The notes: generated by a model not told the origin, from the sequence alone. 34,355 bases of DNA from Intrasporangiaceae bacterium (GCA_012518475.1 JAAYSB010000113.1:1-34355); one strand, 5' to 3'; numbered from the stretch's first letter, positions 1 through 7,926 are shown. Numbers and translations: made by a program.

Positions 1-960
1 GAGCCGCTCAGGGGCCAGTCGCACCTCGTCGGTGCACGCCGCGGCCAGCTCACTGAGTGCGTCGGGCCCGATCGGCTCGGCCGCCAGGTAGGGCATGGTC
101 ACGATCGGGATGCCGGAGAAGGAGTCGCGGACGTCGCGCAGTCCTGCGGCCTGGGCGGTGTTCCAGCCCGAGATCCAGTCCGAGCCGAGGTCCGAGCCCG
201 CGGGGAAGACCCGGTTGACGTGCACCGCATCGACCTCGAACCCGAACAGCGACAGCGAGGTCCAGGTGCGGCGGGCCTCGGCCGTGACGACGCGCTCAGG
301 GGTGGTGACGAGCCGGATCGTGGAGGTGGATGAGCGGAGGATCTCGGTGAGGTCGGTCATCTGGGCGTGCCACCGCCTCACCGCGTCGAGCACCGCCGCG
401 GAGGGCACCGGGAAGCCCAGCGCCGCAGCAGCGGCCGGTCGCCACGTCGATCCTTCCGGCAGCCACCTGCGCAGGTGCCAGGACAGCGAGTCCGGCAGTG
501 CCAGCAGTCGGAGGGTCTCTGCGGTCGGGGCACAGTCGACGATGACGACGTCCCACTCCGCGGCGCGCACACGTTCGCGGAGTGTGACCAGGGCGGCGAT
601 CTCGTCGGCACCGGGCAGGCTCGTCAGCTCCTCGGCCACGGCCGGGTCGATCCCGACGTCCTGGAGCAGGCTGAGCAGATAGTCCTGGACGACGCGCCAT
701 TGCTGCGAGAGTCCCTGAGCGGCACTGATGTGCTCGGCAGTCAGCCCCGGCTCGACCTCGACCGGTCCGGAGTGCAGGTCCACCCCGAGGGCGTCACCGA
801 GGGAGTGGGCGCCGTCCGTCGACATGATGAGCGTGCGGCAACCGGCCCGGGCGGCGTCGACCCCGAGAGCGGCTGCCGTTGTCGTCTTGCCGACTCCGCC
901 CTTGCCGGTGCAGACGAGCACCCGGGGCAGGACCGAGGCCGGAGCGTCAGCGCTCCCCAC
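1..960 (-). CDS. ArsA-like anion-transporting ATPase family protein (3' end outside window)
   Basis: P-loop ATPase of the ArsA/GET3 group, a cytosolic ATP-driven switch. The frame stays open from a GTG at 958-960 to the window edge, so the C-terminus is missing. Near the N-terminus is the deviant Walker A GKGGVGKTT (about residues 19-27), followed by STDGAHSLGDALG, the ArsA switch I region, with Gly where many relatives have Pro. VDCAPTAETLRLL (about residues 141-153) is the Walker B/switch II region, and a TTPERVV and VNRVFP stretch near the end is also typical. The start overlaps the stop of the SRPBCC gene by 14 bases, so the two are translationally coupled. The same pair is adjacent in M. 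tuberculosis (Rv2184c-Rv2185c, from memory). There are no arsenic genes nearby, so a role in arsenite export is unlikely. The actual client is unknown. Confidence 0.88.
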   Translation of the reverse strand, partial: MGSADAPASVLPRVLVCTGKGGVGKTTTAAALGVDAARAGCRTLIMSTDGAHSLGDALGVDLHSGPVEVEPGLTAEHISAAQGLSQQWRVVQDYLLSLLQDVGIDPAVAEELTSLPGADEIAALVTLRERVRAAEWDVVIVDCAPTAETLRLLALPDSLSWHLRRWLPEGSTWRPAAAAALGFPVPSAAVLDAVRRWHAQMTDLTEILRSSTSTIRLVTTPERVVTAEARRTWTSLSLFGFEVDAVHVNRVFPAGSDLGSDWISGWNTAQAAGLRDVRDSFSGIPIVTMPYLAAEPIGPDALSELAAACTDEVRLAPERL

Positions 961-1423
961 GCGCGCGGACCCTTGCCTCGACATAGGCCTTGAGCTGGTC
1001 GACCAGGGAGGTGACGAGCGACTTCTCGACCCGGCGCTTGAGCAGCCCGAGCATAGGCACGTTGACATCGAGCGCGAGCTCGTAGGTGAGGTCGGTCGAC
1101 ACCCCGTCGTCGGGGCTGCTCAGTGAGAACGTCCCGTCCATGGCACTGAGCAGGTCCGAGGCCACCAGGGCGAAGGTCACCTCGCCGGTGCCGTCCTCAC
1201 GGACGTCCCAGTCGTAGTCGACGGTGAAGGTGTCCTTGAGCGGGCCACCCGTGAGCGTGAACTCGACGTTGTCGGCCCACCCGTCTCCCTCGAAGCTGCG
1301 CACCGTGACCGAGGAGATCGTCCCGGACCAGCGCGGATACTTCTCGACATCGGCGATGGCATCGAGCACAACGCCCGGTGGGGCGGCGATCTGAGCCGAT
1401 GCGCTCGTGCCGGTGGTTGCCAT
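947..1423 (-). CDS. SRPBCC family (polyketide cyclase/dehydrase-like) protein
   Basis: Small START/Bet v 1-fold protein of 158 aa. It opens with the usual pattern of a short strand (SASAQIAAPPGVVLDAIADVE), then YPRWSG, and it closes with the long C-terminal helix (LKRRVEKSLVTSLVDQLKAYVE). This fold forms a hydrophobic cavity that binds lipids or polyketides. No ligand can be inferred. The ATG at 1421-1423 has GGGAG only 2-3 bases upstream. A TTG at 1430-1432 in the same frame is an alternative start. It overlaps the downstream ArsA-like gene and resembles Rv2185c of M. tuberculosis in position and size (from memory). Confidence 0.85.
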   Translation of the reverse strand: MATTGTSASAQIAAPPGVVLDAIADVEKYPRWSGTISSVTVRSFEGDGWADNVEFTLTGGPLKDTFTVDYDWDVREDGTGEVTFALVASDLLSAMDGTFSLSSPDDGVSTDLTYELALDVNVPMLGLLKRRVEKSLVTSLVDQLKAYVEARVRARGER

Positions 1424-1467
1424 AGCTCCCAAGGCTAATCCACCGCCGCGATGGCACCGACCACCGC

Positions 1468-1818
1468 TCAGCCGATGGCGCGCAGCCGCTCCGCTGGGTC
1501 GGACTCGAGCTGCTCCGGCGACCAGCTCGCGGCCACCCAGTCCGGCAGGTCCGGGGTGGCATAGGCACCGGCGACCTCCTCGGCGGAGACCAGGCCGTGG
1601 CGGTGCAGCTCCTCGACCGCACGCTGCTCAGGAGCATCGAGTCGGAACCGCACCGGGCCGAGCAGCGCCACCATGCAGTCACCGCAGCCGGTGCCGGCGA
1701 TCGGACAGTCGTCGCAGTCCATGCGTGCGACCGACCGCGACGCCCGGTGGCCGCCCGCGACCGTCGGTGCGGGCCGCGGTGCCGAGTGCACCGGGCCGTT
1801 CTCGTAGTACTGGGCCAT
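1468..1818 (-). CDS. Small protein with paired CxxC motifs, function unknown
   Basis: 116-aa soluble protein. I do not recognise a named family. A four-cysteine cluster, Cys35-x2-Cys38-x6-Cys45-x2-Cys48, could bind zinc or an iron-sulfur cluster. It is followed by a hydrophobic stretch (MVALLG) and a helical acidic C-terminal half with an EQRAVEELHRHG region. The start was chosen at ATG 1816-1818 because AAGGAGG lies 9 bases upstream. An overlapping ATG eight bases earlier is in another frame and sits right next to that ribosome binding site. The gene lies 44 bases upstream of the SRPBCC gene on the same strand and is probably cotranscribed with it and the ArsA-like ATPase. Confidence 0.75.
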   Translation of the reverse strand: MAQYYENGPVHSAPRPAPTVAGGHRASRSVARMDCDDCPIAGTGCGDCMVALLGPVRFRLDAPEQRAVEELHRHGLVSAEEVAGAYATPDLPDWVAASWSPEQLESDPAERLRAIG

Positions 1819-1928
1819 GTCGTCATGCCTCCTTGATCCGGACCCTGATCGATACGCTGACAACGTTAAGGACGAGGTCTGACAGTCCTTCCCGACCGGC
1901 CGTCCGGCGGCGGCTAGGATCCTGACCC

Positions 1929-2585
1929 GTGGGGACCCCGACAACGCCACGCACGCCGCTGGCTGTGGTGCGCGACCATGTCGCGGACCGTTCCATCCGC
2001 GACCTCGGCCTCGGCCTGTTCCTCGTCGCCCTCGTCGTCTCGGGGCTGTTCGGCGGCTGGGCGCAGGCCCGTGACGCGACCCCGGGGCTGACCGTGGGTG
2101 AGCCGGTGGGCACCGCCCCGGTCGAGATCACGGTCGTCGAGGCTGCGACCTCGATGGATCTCGGGGTCTGGGGCTTCGGTCCCACAGACGGCCGCTACGT
2201 CGTCGTGGTGGCCGATATCCGGACCGAGAACGACACCTCGATCCCGGCACTGCAGCTCCGAGACATCATGCGGCTTCGGGACCTGTCCGGGATCGCTCCG
2301 GTCGGTGTCAGTCCCGATCGTGCACCCGAGGACATCCCGGCGCGCCTCGTCGTGGCTGCCGACGGGACCCCGCTGCAGGATCTCGGCCCGGGGATGACCT
2401 ATCGCACGTGGTTCGTCTGGCAGCAGCAGCCGGGCGCGCCTGAGCCGGAGCAGATCACCGTCGAGACCTACTCGATGACCTGGCGGCGGAGCAATGTGGA
2501 CGACACCATGCGCTGGTTCGATCCCAGCGTCACGGCCCGCGGCGACGTGCCGGTGACGATGACGCTCACGGCGGCGGCACCATGA
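1929..2585 (+). CDS. Membrane-anchored protein with DUF4352-like beta domain, function unknown
   Basis: 218 aa, GTG start. A single hydrophobic segment (LGLGLFLVALVVSGLFGGW, about residues 26-45) serves as uncleaved anchor or signal. An extracytoplasmic, strand-rich domain follows. The segment GRYVVVVADIRTEN resembles the core strand of DUF4352/telomeric-repeat-factor-like immunoglobulin folds, a weak resemblance. It is the first of three genes joined by ATGA overlaps (the next start is at 2582), so all three proteins are probably made together. The upstream gene is divergent, so the shared promoter lies between 1819 and 1928. No enzyme motif was seen. Confidence 0.7.
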   Translation: MGTPTTPRTPLAVVRDHVADRSIRDLGLGLFLVALVVSGLFGGWAQARDATPGLTVGEPVGTAPVEITVVEAATSMDLGVWGFGPTDGRYVVVVADIRTENDTSIPALQLRDIMRLRDLSGIAPVGVSPDRAPEDIPARLVVAADGTPLQDLGPGMTYRTWFVWQQQPGAPEPEQITVETYSMTWRRSNVDDTMRWFDPSVTARGDVPVTMTLTAAAP

Positions 2586-3160
2586 GCACGTCGACCCGGA
2601 ACCGCGTCGCCGGGGTCCTCCTCGTCCTGGCCGCCCTCGCCGCGGGTCGGTTCCTGGACGAGAACCTCCCCGCAGGCGGTGACTCGTTGCGCCCGTATGA
2701 CCGGCACGGCCTGGTTCAGATGGCCGTTCCCACCCGCTGGGCCGACGTCGAGGCGGTCCGGGTCTCCGGGGCGCCACAGGTCATCGACCGGGACACGCTC
2801 GCCGTCTCCCCCGGTCTGTGGGTCGTCGTCGAGGTCAACGCCACACCGCACGTGGACCCGTTCACGATCGGTTGGGCCGAGCTGCGCGGTGGCGACGGGC
2901 GGACGTACTCACGGGGTCGCGGCTCTCTGCTCTGCTCGGCGACCAACCCCGGCCTGACCGCCGGCTGCGTCGTCACTATCGAGGCCGCACCCGAGTCGCT
3001 GCCCGGCTCCAGCATCGCCCTGTCCGGCAATGCGATGGACCAGCGCGCCGACGACATGGCCGTCATCGACCTCGGCATCACGCAAGAGGTCGTCGACCAC
3101 TGGCTGACGCTCACCGACCCGCTCGAGGTTCCCCTCCCGGTGACCGGAGGGCAGCCATGA
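2582..3160 (+). CDS. Secreted or membrane-anchored protein of the three-gene cassette, function unknown
   Basis: 192 aa. It starts at the ATGA that ends the preceding gene and ends in the ATGA that starts the next. The N-terminus has a short hydrophobic segment (VAGVLLVLAALAAG, about residues 9-22) without a lipobox. The rest is predicted extracytoplasmic and strand-rich, with a core PGLWVVVEVNATP similar in pattern to the GRYVVVVADI strand of the upstream protein, suggesting an ancient duplication of one domain type. Two cysteines (in LLCSATNP and GCVVTIEA) could form a disulfide. No known family was recognised. Confidence 0.7.
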   Translation: MSTSTRNRVAGVLLVLAALAAGRFLDENLPAGGDSLRPYDRHGLVQMAVPTRWADVEAVRVSGAPQVIDRDTLAVSPGLWVVVEVNATPHVDPFTIGWAELRGGDGRTYSRGRGSLLCSATNPGLTAGCVVTIEAAPESLPGSSIALSGNAMDQRADDMAVIDLGITQEVVDHWLTLTDPLEVPLPVTGGQP

Positions 3161-3798
3161 GCCTGTGGCGCCGGCATCGGGCGAGTCTGCTCGGCATACC
3201 TGTTGCGCTGGCGGTCGCGCTGCTCGCCAGTGGCGAGCGGATCGGCGGCACGTGGGACGTCGCAGGTCCGCGCGACCCGGCCGCGATCAGCACCGACGGC
3301 TGGGCGGTGATCCACGGCCAGGCTCTCGACGGCGAGCAGGTGCGCACCGTGCCGCTCGAGGTGCGTCTGGACCGGATGCACCAGGTCGAGGGGTATGCGC
3401 GCACCGTCTCCGAGGAGCCCCTGCCCGTCAGCCTCCCCGCCGGGAGCGTCATGTGGCAGGCCCAGCTGTCCTTCCGGGCCGACCGGACCCACCCGGTGCA
3501 GCTGTGTCGGATCCGGGTCAGCGACACCGAGGGCCGGCACTACCTCCCGGGGCTGCGAGCAGTGGAGAACGGGGATCTCGACGGCAGCCCCTGCCTGCTG
3601 CCGGACCGGCCCGGTCCGAGGGGGTTCGGTGAGCAGCCGGAGGAGTTCGAGTTCCTCCGAGAGCGACCCCGTCCGCTGTCGTGGTCGCGCTATGTCACCT
3701 TCGTCATGCCGGCCGACCGGCAGCCGGAGACGGTTGAGGTGTGGTTCCAGTTCCCGGAGGCTGCGGTGTTCCCGGTCGAGGACTCGTCCGGGCGATGA
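3157..3798 (+). CDS. Third anchored protein of the cassette, function unknown
   Basis: 213 aa, starting at the ATGA overlap with the previous gene. The N-terminus is RRHRASLLGIPVALAVALLASG, a positively charged stretch plus a hydrophobic segment, consistent with signal or anchor. The remainder is strand-rich and contains two cysteines (LCRIRVSD and SPCLLPD). The 3' end runs 95 bases into the convergent membrane-protein gene, so the last 31 codons are antisense to that gene's C-terminal tail. It probably acts with the two upstream proteins. Function unknown. Confidence 0.7.
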   Translation: MSLWRRHRASLLGIPVALAVALLASGERIGGTWDVAGPRDPAAISTDGWAVIHGQALDGEQVRTVPLEVRLDRMHQVEGYARTVSEEPLPVSLPAGSVMWQAQLSFRADRTHPVQLCRIRVSDTEGRHYLPGLRAVENGDLDGSPCLLPDRPGPRGFGEQPEEFEFLRERPRPLSWSRYVTFVMPADRQPETVEVWFQFPEAAVFPVEDSSGR

Positions 3799-5104
3799 TC
3801 CGGTCGATCGCCGCCCCGAGGAGGACGACGAGGACCATCGTGTGCACCCCGTCGGTGAACAGCCGCACGTGCGGGGCGAAGGCGAGCCGGTCGCCGACCA
3901 GCTGTGGTCCGATGATCACCCGCGCCAGCTCCTGAGCGGAATAGCCGACCTGCCGGGCGAGGATGAAGACGAGGCAGAACAGGAGCATCGGCACCAGGCC
4001 CGCGGACACGAGCAGCCGGACGCCGTCGGCGAGACGGCGGAAGCGGCCACGCAGACTCCCGGTCAGCTCGTCCCAGGCCTTGCGGACCGGGACGGGCAGG
4101 CGGGCGCTCAGTGGCTCCCCCGCCACCGGACTGCTCGGGATCTTCGGCAGGGTCCGTCCGTACACGACGGCAGCGACGGTCAGCCACGCGATGGGCAGGA
4201 GGATGAGCTGGTCGCCGCGGCCGAGTGCGCCGACGAGCCAGCCGGTGGAGCTGCCGACCGGATCGGCGAAGGGTCCGAGCAACCCGAGGAATGCCTCCCA
4301 CCGCTCGCCGGCCCAGACCGAGAACCGCCGGTCCATGAGCCATCCCCAGCCCCAGTCCTTGAGTCCGGTGAACTGGTGGGCGAGGAGGAACAGCCAGAGG
4401 ACCTCGAGGTAGGCGGCGAACAGCCCCCAGCCGAGCGCCTTGGCGGGCAGCCCGAACCGGTCCATCGCCCAGCGCAGGACCAGCGCGATCCCGATGAGAC
4501 CGGCCAGCGCCCACCCCGAGGCGATGAAGTAGCGGTCCGCGCTCATCGCCGTCTCGCCGCTGAGAGTGATGCCCCGCTCCTGGAACTCGTCGTAGAACGC
4601 GGCGCCGACGAAGGCGATCCGGTCCCGCGCGAGCGAGCCCTCGGAGGCATACAGGGTGAGGAACGGGATGAGGGCTCCCGCGAGCAGCGCCAGTCGGGCG
4701 GTGGTCAGGTTCCGGCCCGAGAGGTATGCGGTGCGCACCCGGTTGCGCCACCCGCCCTGCTGAGCGGGATCCTGCTCCGGATCGACGACCGACTCGATCG
4801 CCGGGTCGACAGCAGGGTCGGGGGCGACGTTGGGCAGTGAGGGCGCCAGCGCCCGGAGCATGAGGATGAGGGCGACCAGGGTGCTGATGGGCACGAGCGG
4901 CAGAAGGAACCCGGCGACGGTCGGCTGGTGCTCACTGACCGCGACCGCGAGCCAGAGGAAGCCGTTGTGGCCGGCAGCCCCGAGGAGATAGATGACGGCG
5001 AGGACCGGCCAGTGCCGCCACAGCAGGCGTGCGGCATCGGCGACGACCGCGAGAGCACCCCGCACCGGACCCTCCGTGCTCCCCCCGCCCCGGTTCTCAC
5101 CCAC
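3704..5104 (-). CDS. Polytopic membrane protein, function unknown
   Basis: 466 aa with about eight or nine predicted transmembrane segments, for example HWPVLAVIYLLGAAG, FLLPLVPISTLVALILML, LALLAGALIPFLTLY, ALAGLIGIALVLRWAM, YLEVLWLFLLAHQF, LPIAWLTVAAVVYG, LVPMLLFCLVFILA and TMVLVVLLGAAIDRII. A Pro/Gly/Thr-rich cytosolic tail ends the protein. No transporter signature or catalytic motif was recognised. The start is a GTG at 5102-5104 without a strong ribosome binding site. It faces the three-gene cassette and overlaps its last gene by 95 bases. Physical linkage suggests, but does not show, that the four proteins form one envelope system. Confidence 0.7.
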   Translation of the reverse strand: MGENRGGGSTEGPVRGALAVVADAARLLWRHWPVLAVIYLLGAAGHNGFLWLAVAVSEHQPTVAGFLLPLVPISTLVALILMLRALAPSLPNVAPDPAVDPAIESVVDPEQDPAQQGGWRNRVRTAYLSGRNLTTARLALLAGALIPFLTLYASEGSLARDRIAFVGAAFYDEFQERGITLSGETAMSADRYFIASGWALAGLIGIALVLRWAMDRFGLPAKALGWGLFAAYLEVLWLFLLAHQFTGLKDWGWGWLMDRRFSVWAGERWEAFLGLLGPFADPVGSSTGWLVGALGRGDQLILLPIAWLTVAAVVYGRTLPKIPSSPVAGEPLSARLPVPVRKAWDELTGSLRGRFRRLADGVRLLVSAGLVPMLLFCLVFILARQVGYSAQELARVIIGPQLVGDRLAFAPHVRLFTDGVHTMVLVVLLGAAIDRIIARTSPRPGTPQPPGTGTTPQPSPAAGRPA

Positions 5105-5115
5105 GGACAGGGATG

Positions 5116-6255
5116 CTACGGGATGGACGGCGCCCGGAGCCGGTGCTGGGTGCCGTCAGCCGCGGTCCACGTGACCACGACAGGCTCCTCGCCCGACGCG
5201 GCGCCAGCCGGATAGCTCGCATAGAGCACCGCCAGGTCGGAGCCGGACGGCCCGAGCGGCAGGATCTCGACGGGGAGCGTCGTCGGGCTTCCTGCGCCGG
5301 AGCCTCCGACGACCTCCGCGGCGGCATCGCTTGCTCCCGCCTCGACAAGGAGGGCCAGCACCGTATCCGCCTCCCCCGGCAGCCCGTGACTGACGGAGAG
5401 GAGCGGCGGCTCGCCAGGGGCCTGGTCGGACGGATGGATGGCCCCGCCGCCCCACGGTAGCCGGACGCCGAACACGTCGAGCCGCTCGGAGTGGTAGAAG
5501 ACCGATCCGCCCGAGGCGCGGGCTGAGCTGACGACGTTCCCGGCGTCGTCGTGGACGACACCGCTGCTGTCAGCACGAACCATTCCGGTGACGGTGTCCG
5601 GACCGCTCCGGTCCGAGAAGCGGACGGCCCGCACGTCGAGCCCGGTGTCGCCGAGGACGGCCTCGGCCCCGGTGGATCCTCCGACGGAGTCCGGGCCGGA
5701 GACGACGGAGACCCACTGCGAGACCGGCTGGACGGTGAGGACGAGCGAGACCTCGGGGACGGTGATCCGGGTGGTCCGCCCGTCCAGTCCGACGGTGGCC
5801 AGTCCACCGAGCTCACGCGTGCCGCTCATCCGGTCCTCGACCACGCGATAGTGCAGATTGTCCCGCTCGGCCGCGGTGTCGAGCTCGATCGAGACGAGCA
5901 GCGGATTCTGCTCCCCCGGGTCGCCCGGCCCGACGTCAGGATCGACGACGGAGGTCAGGCTCAGCTCGGCGGTGACAACACCGACGTCCGCCAGCTCGGT
6001 CGACTCGGAGGAGGTCGCCGGCCGCAGGTCGCCGGCGAGGCCGACACCGCCGGTGAGCACGGCATACCCACCGAGAGCCAGGACGGCGGCAGCCGCCAGA
6101 GCACCGGCGCCGGCGGTTCGACGACGACGCACGACACGGGATCCTTCGTGCAGGACGGCCGAGGTGGCCACATCGAGGACCGGTGCCTGCCCGCCGGAGC
6201 GGTGGAGCAGCTCGGCGAGCTCGTCCTCGAACGGGTCAGTGTGGCGGGTGCTCAT
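5116..6255 (-). CDS. Membrane-anchored partner of the ECF sigma factor (candidate anti-sigma-like protein)
   Basis: 379 aa. The N-terminal cytosolic part (about residues 1-46) is helical and acidic and contains ELAELLHRSGG. An RRRR stop-transfer stretch comes next, then one membrane segment (AGALAAAAVLALGGYAVLTGG, about residues 49-69) and a long strand-rich extracytoplasmic domain. The gene starts in the ATGA that ends the sigma factor gene, the usual arrangement of a sigma factor with its regulator. The HxxxCxxC zinc motif of ZAS-type anti-sigma factors is absent. Similar N-terminal layouts occur beside SigE-family sigma factors in other actinobacteria. The anti-sigma role is inferred from operon structure and topology only. 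Confidence 0.72.
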   Translation of the reverse strand: MSTRHTDPFEDELAELLHRSGGQAPVLDVATSAVLHEGSRVVRRRRTAGAGALAAAAVLALGGYAVLTGGVGLAGDLRPATSSESTELADVGVVTAELSLTSVVDPDVGPGDPGEQNPLLVSIELDTAAERDNLHYRVVEDRMSGTRELGGLATVGLDGRTTRITVPEVSLVLTVQPVSQWVSVVSGPDSVGGSTGAEAVLGDTGLDVRAVRFSDRSGPDTVTGMVRADSSGVVHDDAGNVVSSARASGGSVFYHSERLDVFGVRLPWGGGAIHPSDQAPGEPPLLSVSHGLPGEADTVLALLVEAGASDAAAEVVGGSGAGSPTTLPVEILPLGPSGSDLAVLYASYPAGAASGEEPVVVTWTAADGTQHRLRAPSIP

Positions 6256-6764
6256 CGGGAACCTCCATGGGTGGTCGTGAGGGTGGCGCGCAAGGCGGCC
6301 AGGCCTCGGGAAGCTGCGGACTTGACGGCGCCGACGGAGATGCCAAGGGCATCGGCGACGGCCCGTTCCGAGAGGTCTGAGTAGTAGCGCAGGACGACGA
6401 CCTTGCGCTGCTGCTCCGGGAGGGTGGCGAGGAGCCGGACGATCTCGTCACGCTGGTCGACACCGACGGAGTCGTCCGCTGAGGCGCGTTCCGGGAGGAC
6501 GTCGGTGCTCAGCTCCGCGTGGGTGCTGCGCCAGGTGTCGGTGCGCTGGTTGATGAGCACGCGTCGCGCATACGCGAGGGCGCTGTCCTTGCGCACCTTC
6601 GGCCAGGCGGCATACGTCTTGACCAGTGCGGCCTGGACGAGCTCCTGGGCCCGCTCGGCATCACCGGTCAGGAGCCAGGCGGTGCGGCTCAGGCTCGGGG
6701 CGGCCTGCGACATGAACACGGTGAACTCGGCATCACGCTCAGCCTTGGTCATCAGTCCCAGCAC
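6252..6764 (-). CDS. RNA polymerase sigma factor, SigE-type ECF family
   Basis: 170 aa. Region 2 spans about residues 18-75, with SRTAWLLTGDAERAQELVQ and the conserved TYAAWPKV stretch. Region 4 spans about residues 108-155, with LPEQQRKVVVLRYYSDLSE and the HTH AVADALGISVGAVKSAASRG. The length fits the short SigE-type group of ECF sigma factors common in actinobacteria. Start: the GTG at 6762-6764 has GAGGAGG about 6 bases upstream. An ATG at 6750-6752 is possible, and the frame is also open further upstream to 6800. It overlaps the downstream membrane protein gene by ATGA. A promoter with ECF-like AAC and CGT elements lies just upstream. Confidence 0.9.
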   Translation of the reverse strand: MLGLMTKAERDAEFTVFMSQAAPSLSRTAWLLTGDAERAQELVQAALVKTYAAWPKVRKDSALAYARRVLINQRTDTWRSTHAELSTDVLPERASADDSVGVDQRDEIVRLLATLPEQQRKVVVLRYYSDLSERAVADALGISVGAVKSAASRGLAALRATLTTTHGGSR

Positions 6765-6798
6765 GTTGCCCTCCTCTCGAGAAGACTTTGACACCCTC

Positions 6799-6826
6799 AC
6801 TACGGGGCACCGGCCGAAAAGGTTGC
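6799..6826 (-). promoter_or_regulatory. Candidate ECF-type promoter of the sigma factor operon
   Basis: Read on the minus strand, GCAACC (6826-6821) is followed after 16 bases by CGTAGT (6804-6799). An AAC-containing -35 and a CGT-containing -10 at this distance are typical of ECF sigma promoters. The site is about 35 bases upstream of the GTG start of the sigma factor gene, which fits autoregulation. Confidence 0.5.
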
Positions 6827-6908
6827 CATGGACGGGTCGGGAATGAAGATCGCGCCGGCAGGCGTGGCGTCCCCAGGTCTGTCGGTGCCGCTCCCTACCG
6901 TGGTCGCC

Positions 6909-7926
6909 ATGGTGAGGTCAGCGGTGCAGGCCACGCTTGATTTCGGAGACGACGTCGAGCGCGGGTTCGGCACGCCGCTGGCGGACGTCACCTTCATCGT
7001 CGTCGACCTCGAGACCACCGGTGGTGCACCCAAGGATGCCGGGATCACCGAGATCGGCGCCGTCGCGGTGCGTGCCGGTGAGGTGGTCGGTGAGTTCCAG
7101 ACCCTCGTCAACCCCGGCGAGCCGATCCCAGCGTTCATCAGTGCCCTCACCGGCATCACGACGGGTATGGTCGCCGGCTCGCCGCGGCTGCGGGCGGCCC
7201 TGCCGACGTTCTTCGACTGGGTCCGCTCCCATGGCTCGACCACGGCGTGGGTGGCCCACAACGCGTCCTACGACATCTCCTTCCTCAAGGCCGGCGCCGG
7301 CCTGCACGACCTGGTCTTCCCGGAGCACCCGGTCGTCGATACGGTGCACCTGGCCCGCCAGCTCCTCGGGCGCGACGAGGTGCGCAACCACAAGCTCGCG
7401 ACGCTGGCCCGATACTTCGGCGCGAGCACGGTTCCCGACCACCGCGCCCTGCACGACGCCCGGGCGACCGTCGACGTCCTGCACGGTCTCATCGGACGCG
7501 TGGGAAACCGTGGTGTGGAGACCCTCGAGGAGCTGCGCGGCTTCAGCGCCTCCGTCCCGAGCGAGGTGCGCGCCAAGCGGCGCCTTGCCGCGGACCTGCC
7601 GAGCGCGCCGGGAGTCTATGTCTTCCGGGACGCCCTCGGCGGCGCCCTCTATGTCGGCACCTCCGGAGACATCCGCCGCCGGGTGTCGAGCTACTTCACC
7701 CGCGGTGAGCGCCGGCCCCGGATGGCGCAGATGGTCAAGATCGCCGAGTCGGTGACCCCGATCGTGTGTGCCACCGACCTCGAGGCCCGGGTGCGCGAGG
7801 TGCGGATCATCGCCTCGGAGCAGCCCCGGTTCAACCGCCGTTCGACGCGACCCAACTCCCACACGTGGCTCAAGCTGACCGACGAGCACTTCCCCCGGCT
7901 CTCGATCGTCACCCGGGTCCGCGACC
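6909..7926 (+). pseudogene. DEDD exonuclease/GIY-YIG protein, 5' portion of an interrupted gene
   Basis: N-terminal part of an actinobacterial DnaQ-like exonuclease fused to a UvrC-type GIY-YIG domain. Numbering from ATG 6909, ExoI is VVDLETTGG (Asp33, Glu35), ExoII is HNASYDISFLK, and ExoIIIe is HRALHDARATVDVLH. The GIY-YIG part has GVYVFRD and ALYVGTSGDIRRRV. Homology ends abruptly at FPRLSIVTRVRD near 7925. The frame then reads 16 unrelated codons to a stop at 7974-7976. Relatives continue for about 50 more residues into a Cys-containing segment and then GAPCTG, which is found here on the far side of a 2-kb insert (9958 onward). A truncated product with both nuclease domains could still be made. 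TACCGT at 6896-6901 fits leaderless transcription from ATG 6909. An upstream ATG at 6828 would overlap the sigma operon promoter. Confidence 0.82.
7919..7926 (+). repeat. Left copy of 8-bp direct repeat at the insert edge
   Basis: CCGCGACC here recurs at 9939-9946, at the other edge of the inserted segment. It lies in the codons for the last conserved VRD residues of the exonuclease. It could be a target duplication, a microhomology joint or chance in GC-rich DNA. Confidence 0.4.

Noticed and set aside
1..960. Arsenite resistance role for the ArsA-like ATPase.
   Set aside because: No arsB, arsC, arsD or ArsR-type gene is nearby, and the linkage is to an SRPBCC protein as in organisms where the pair is a core gene set.
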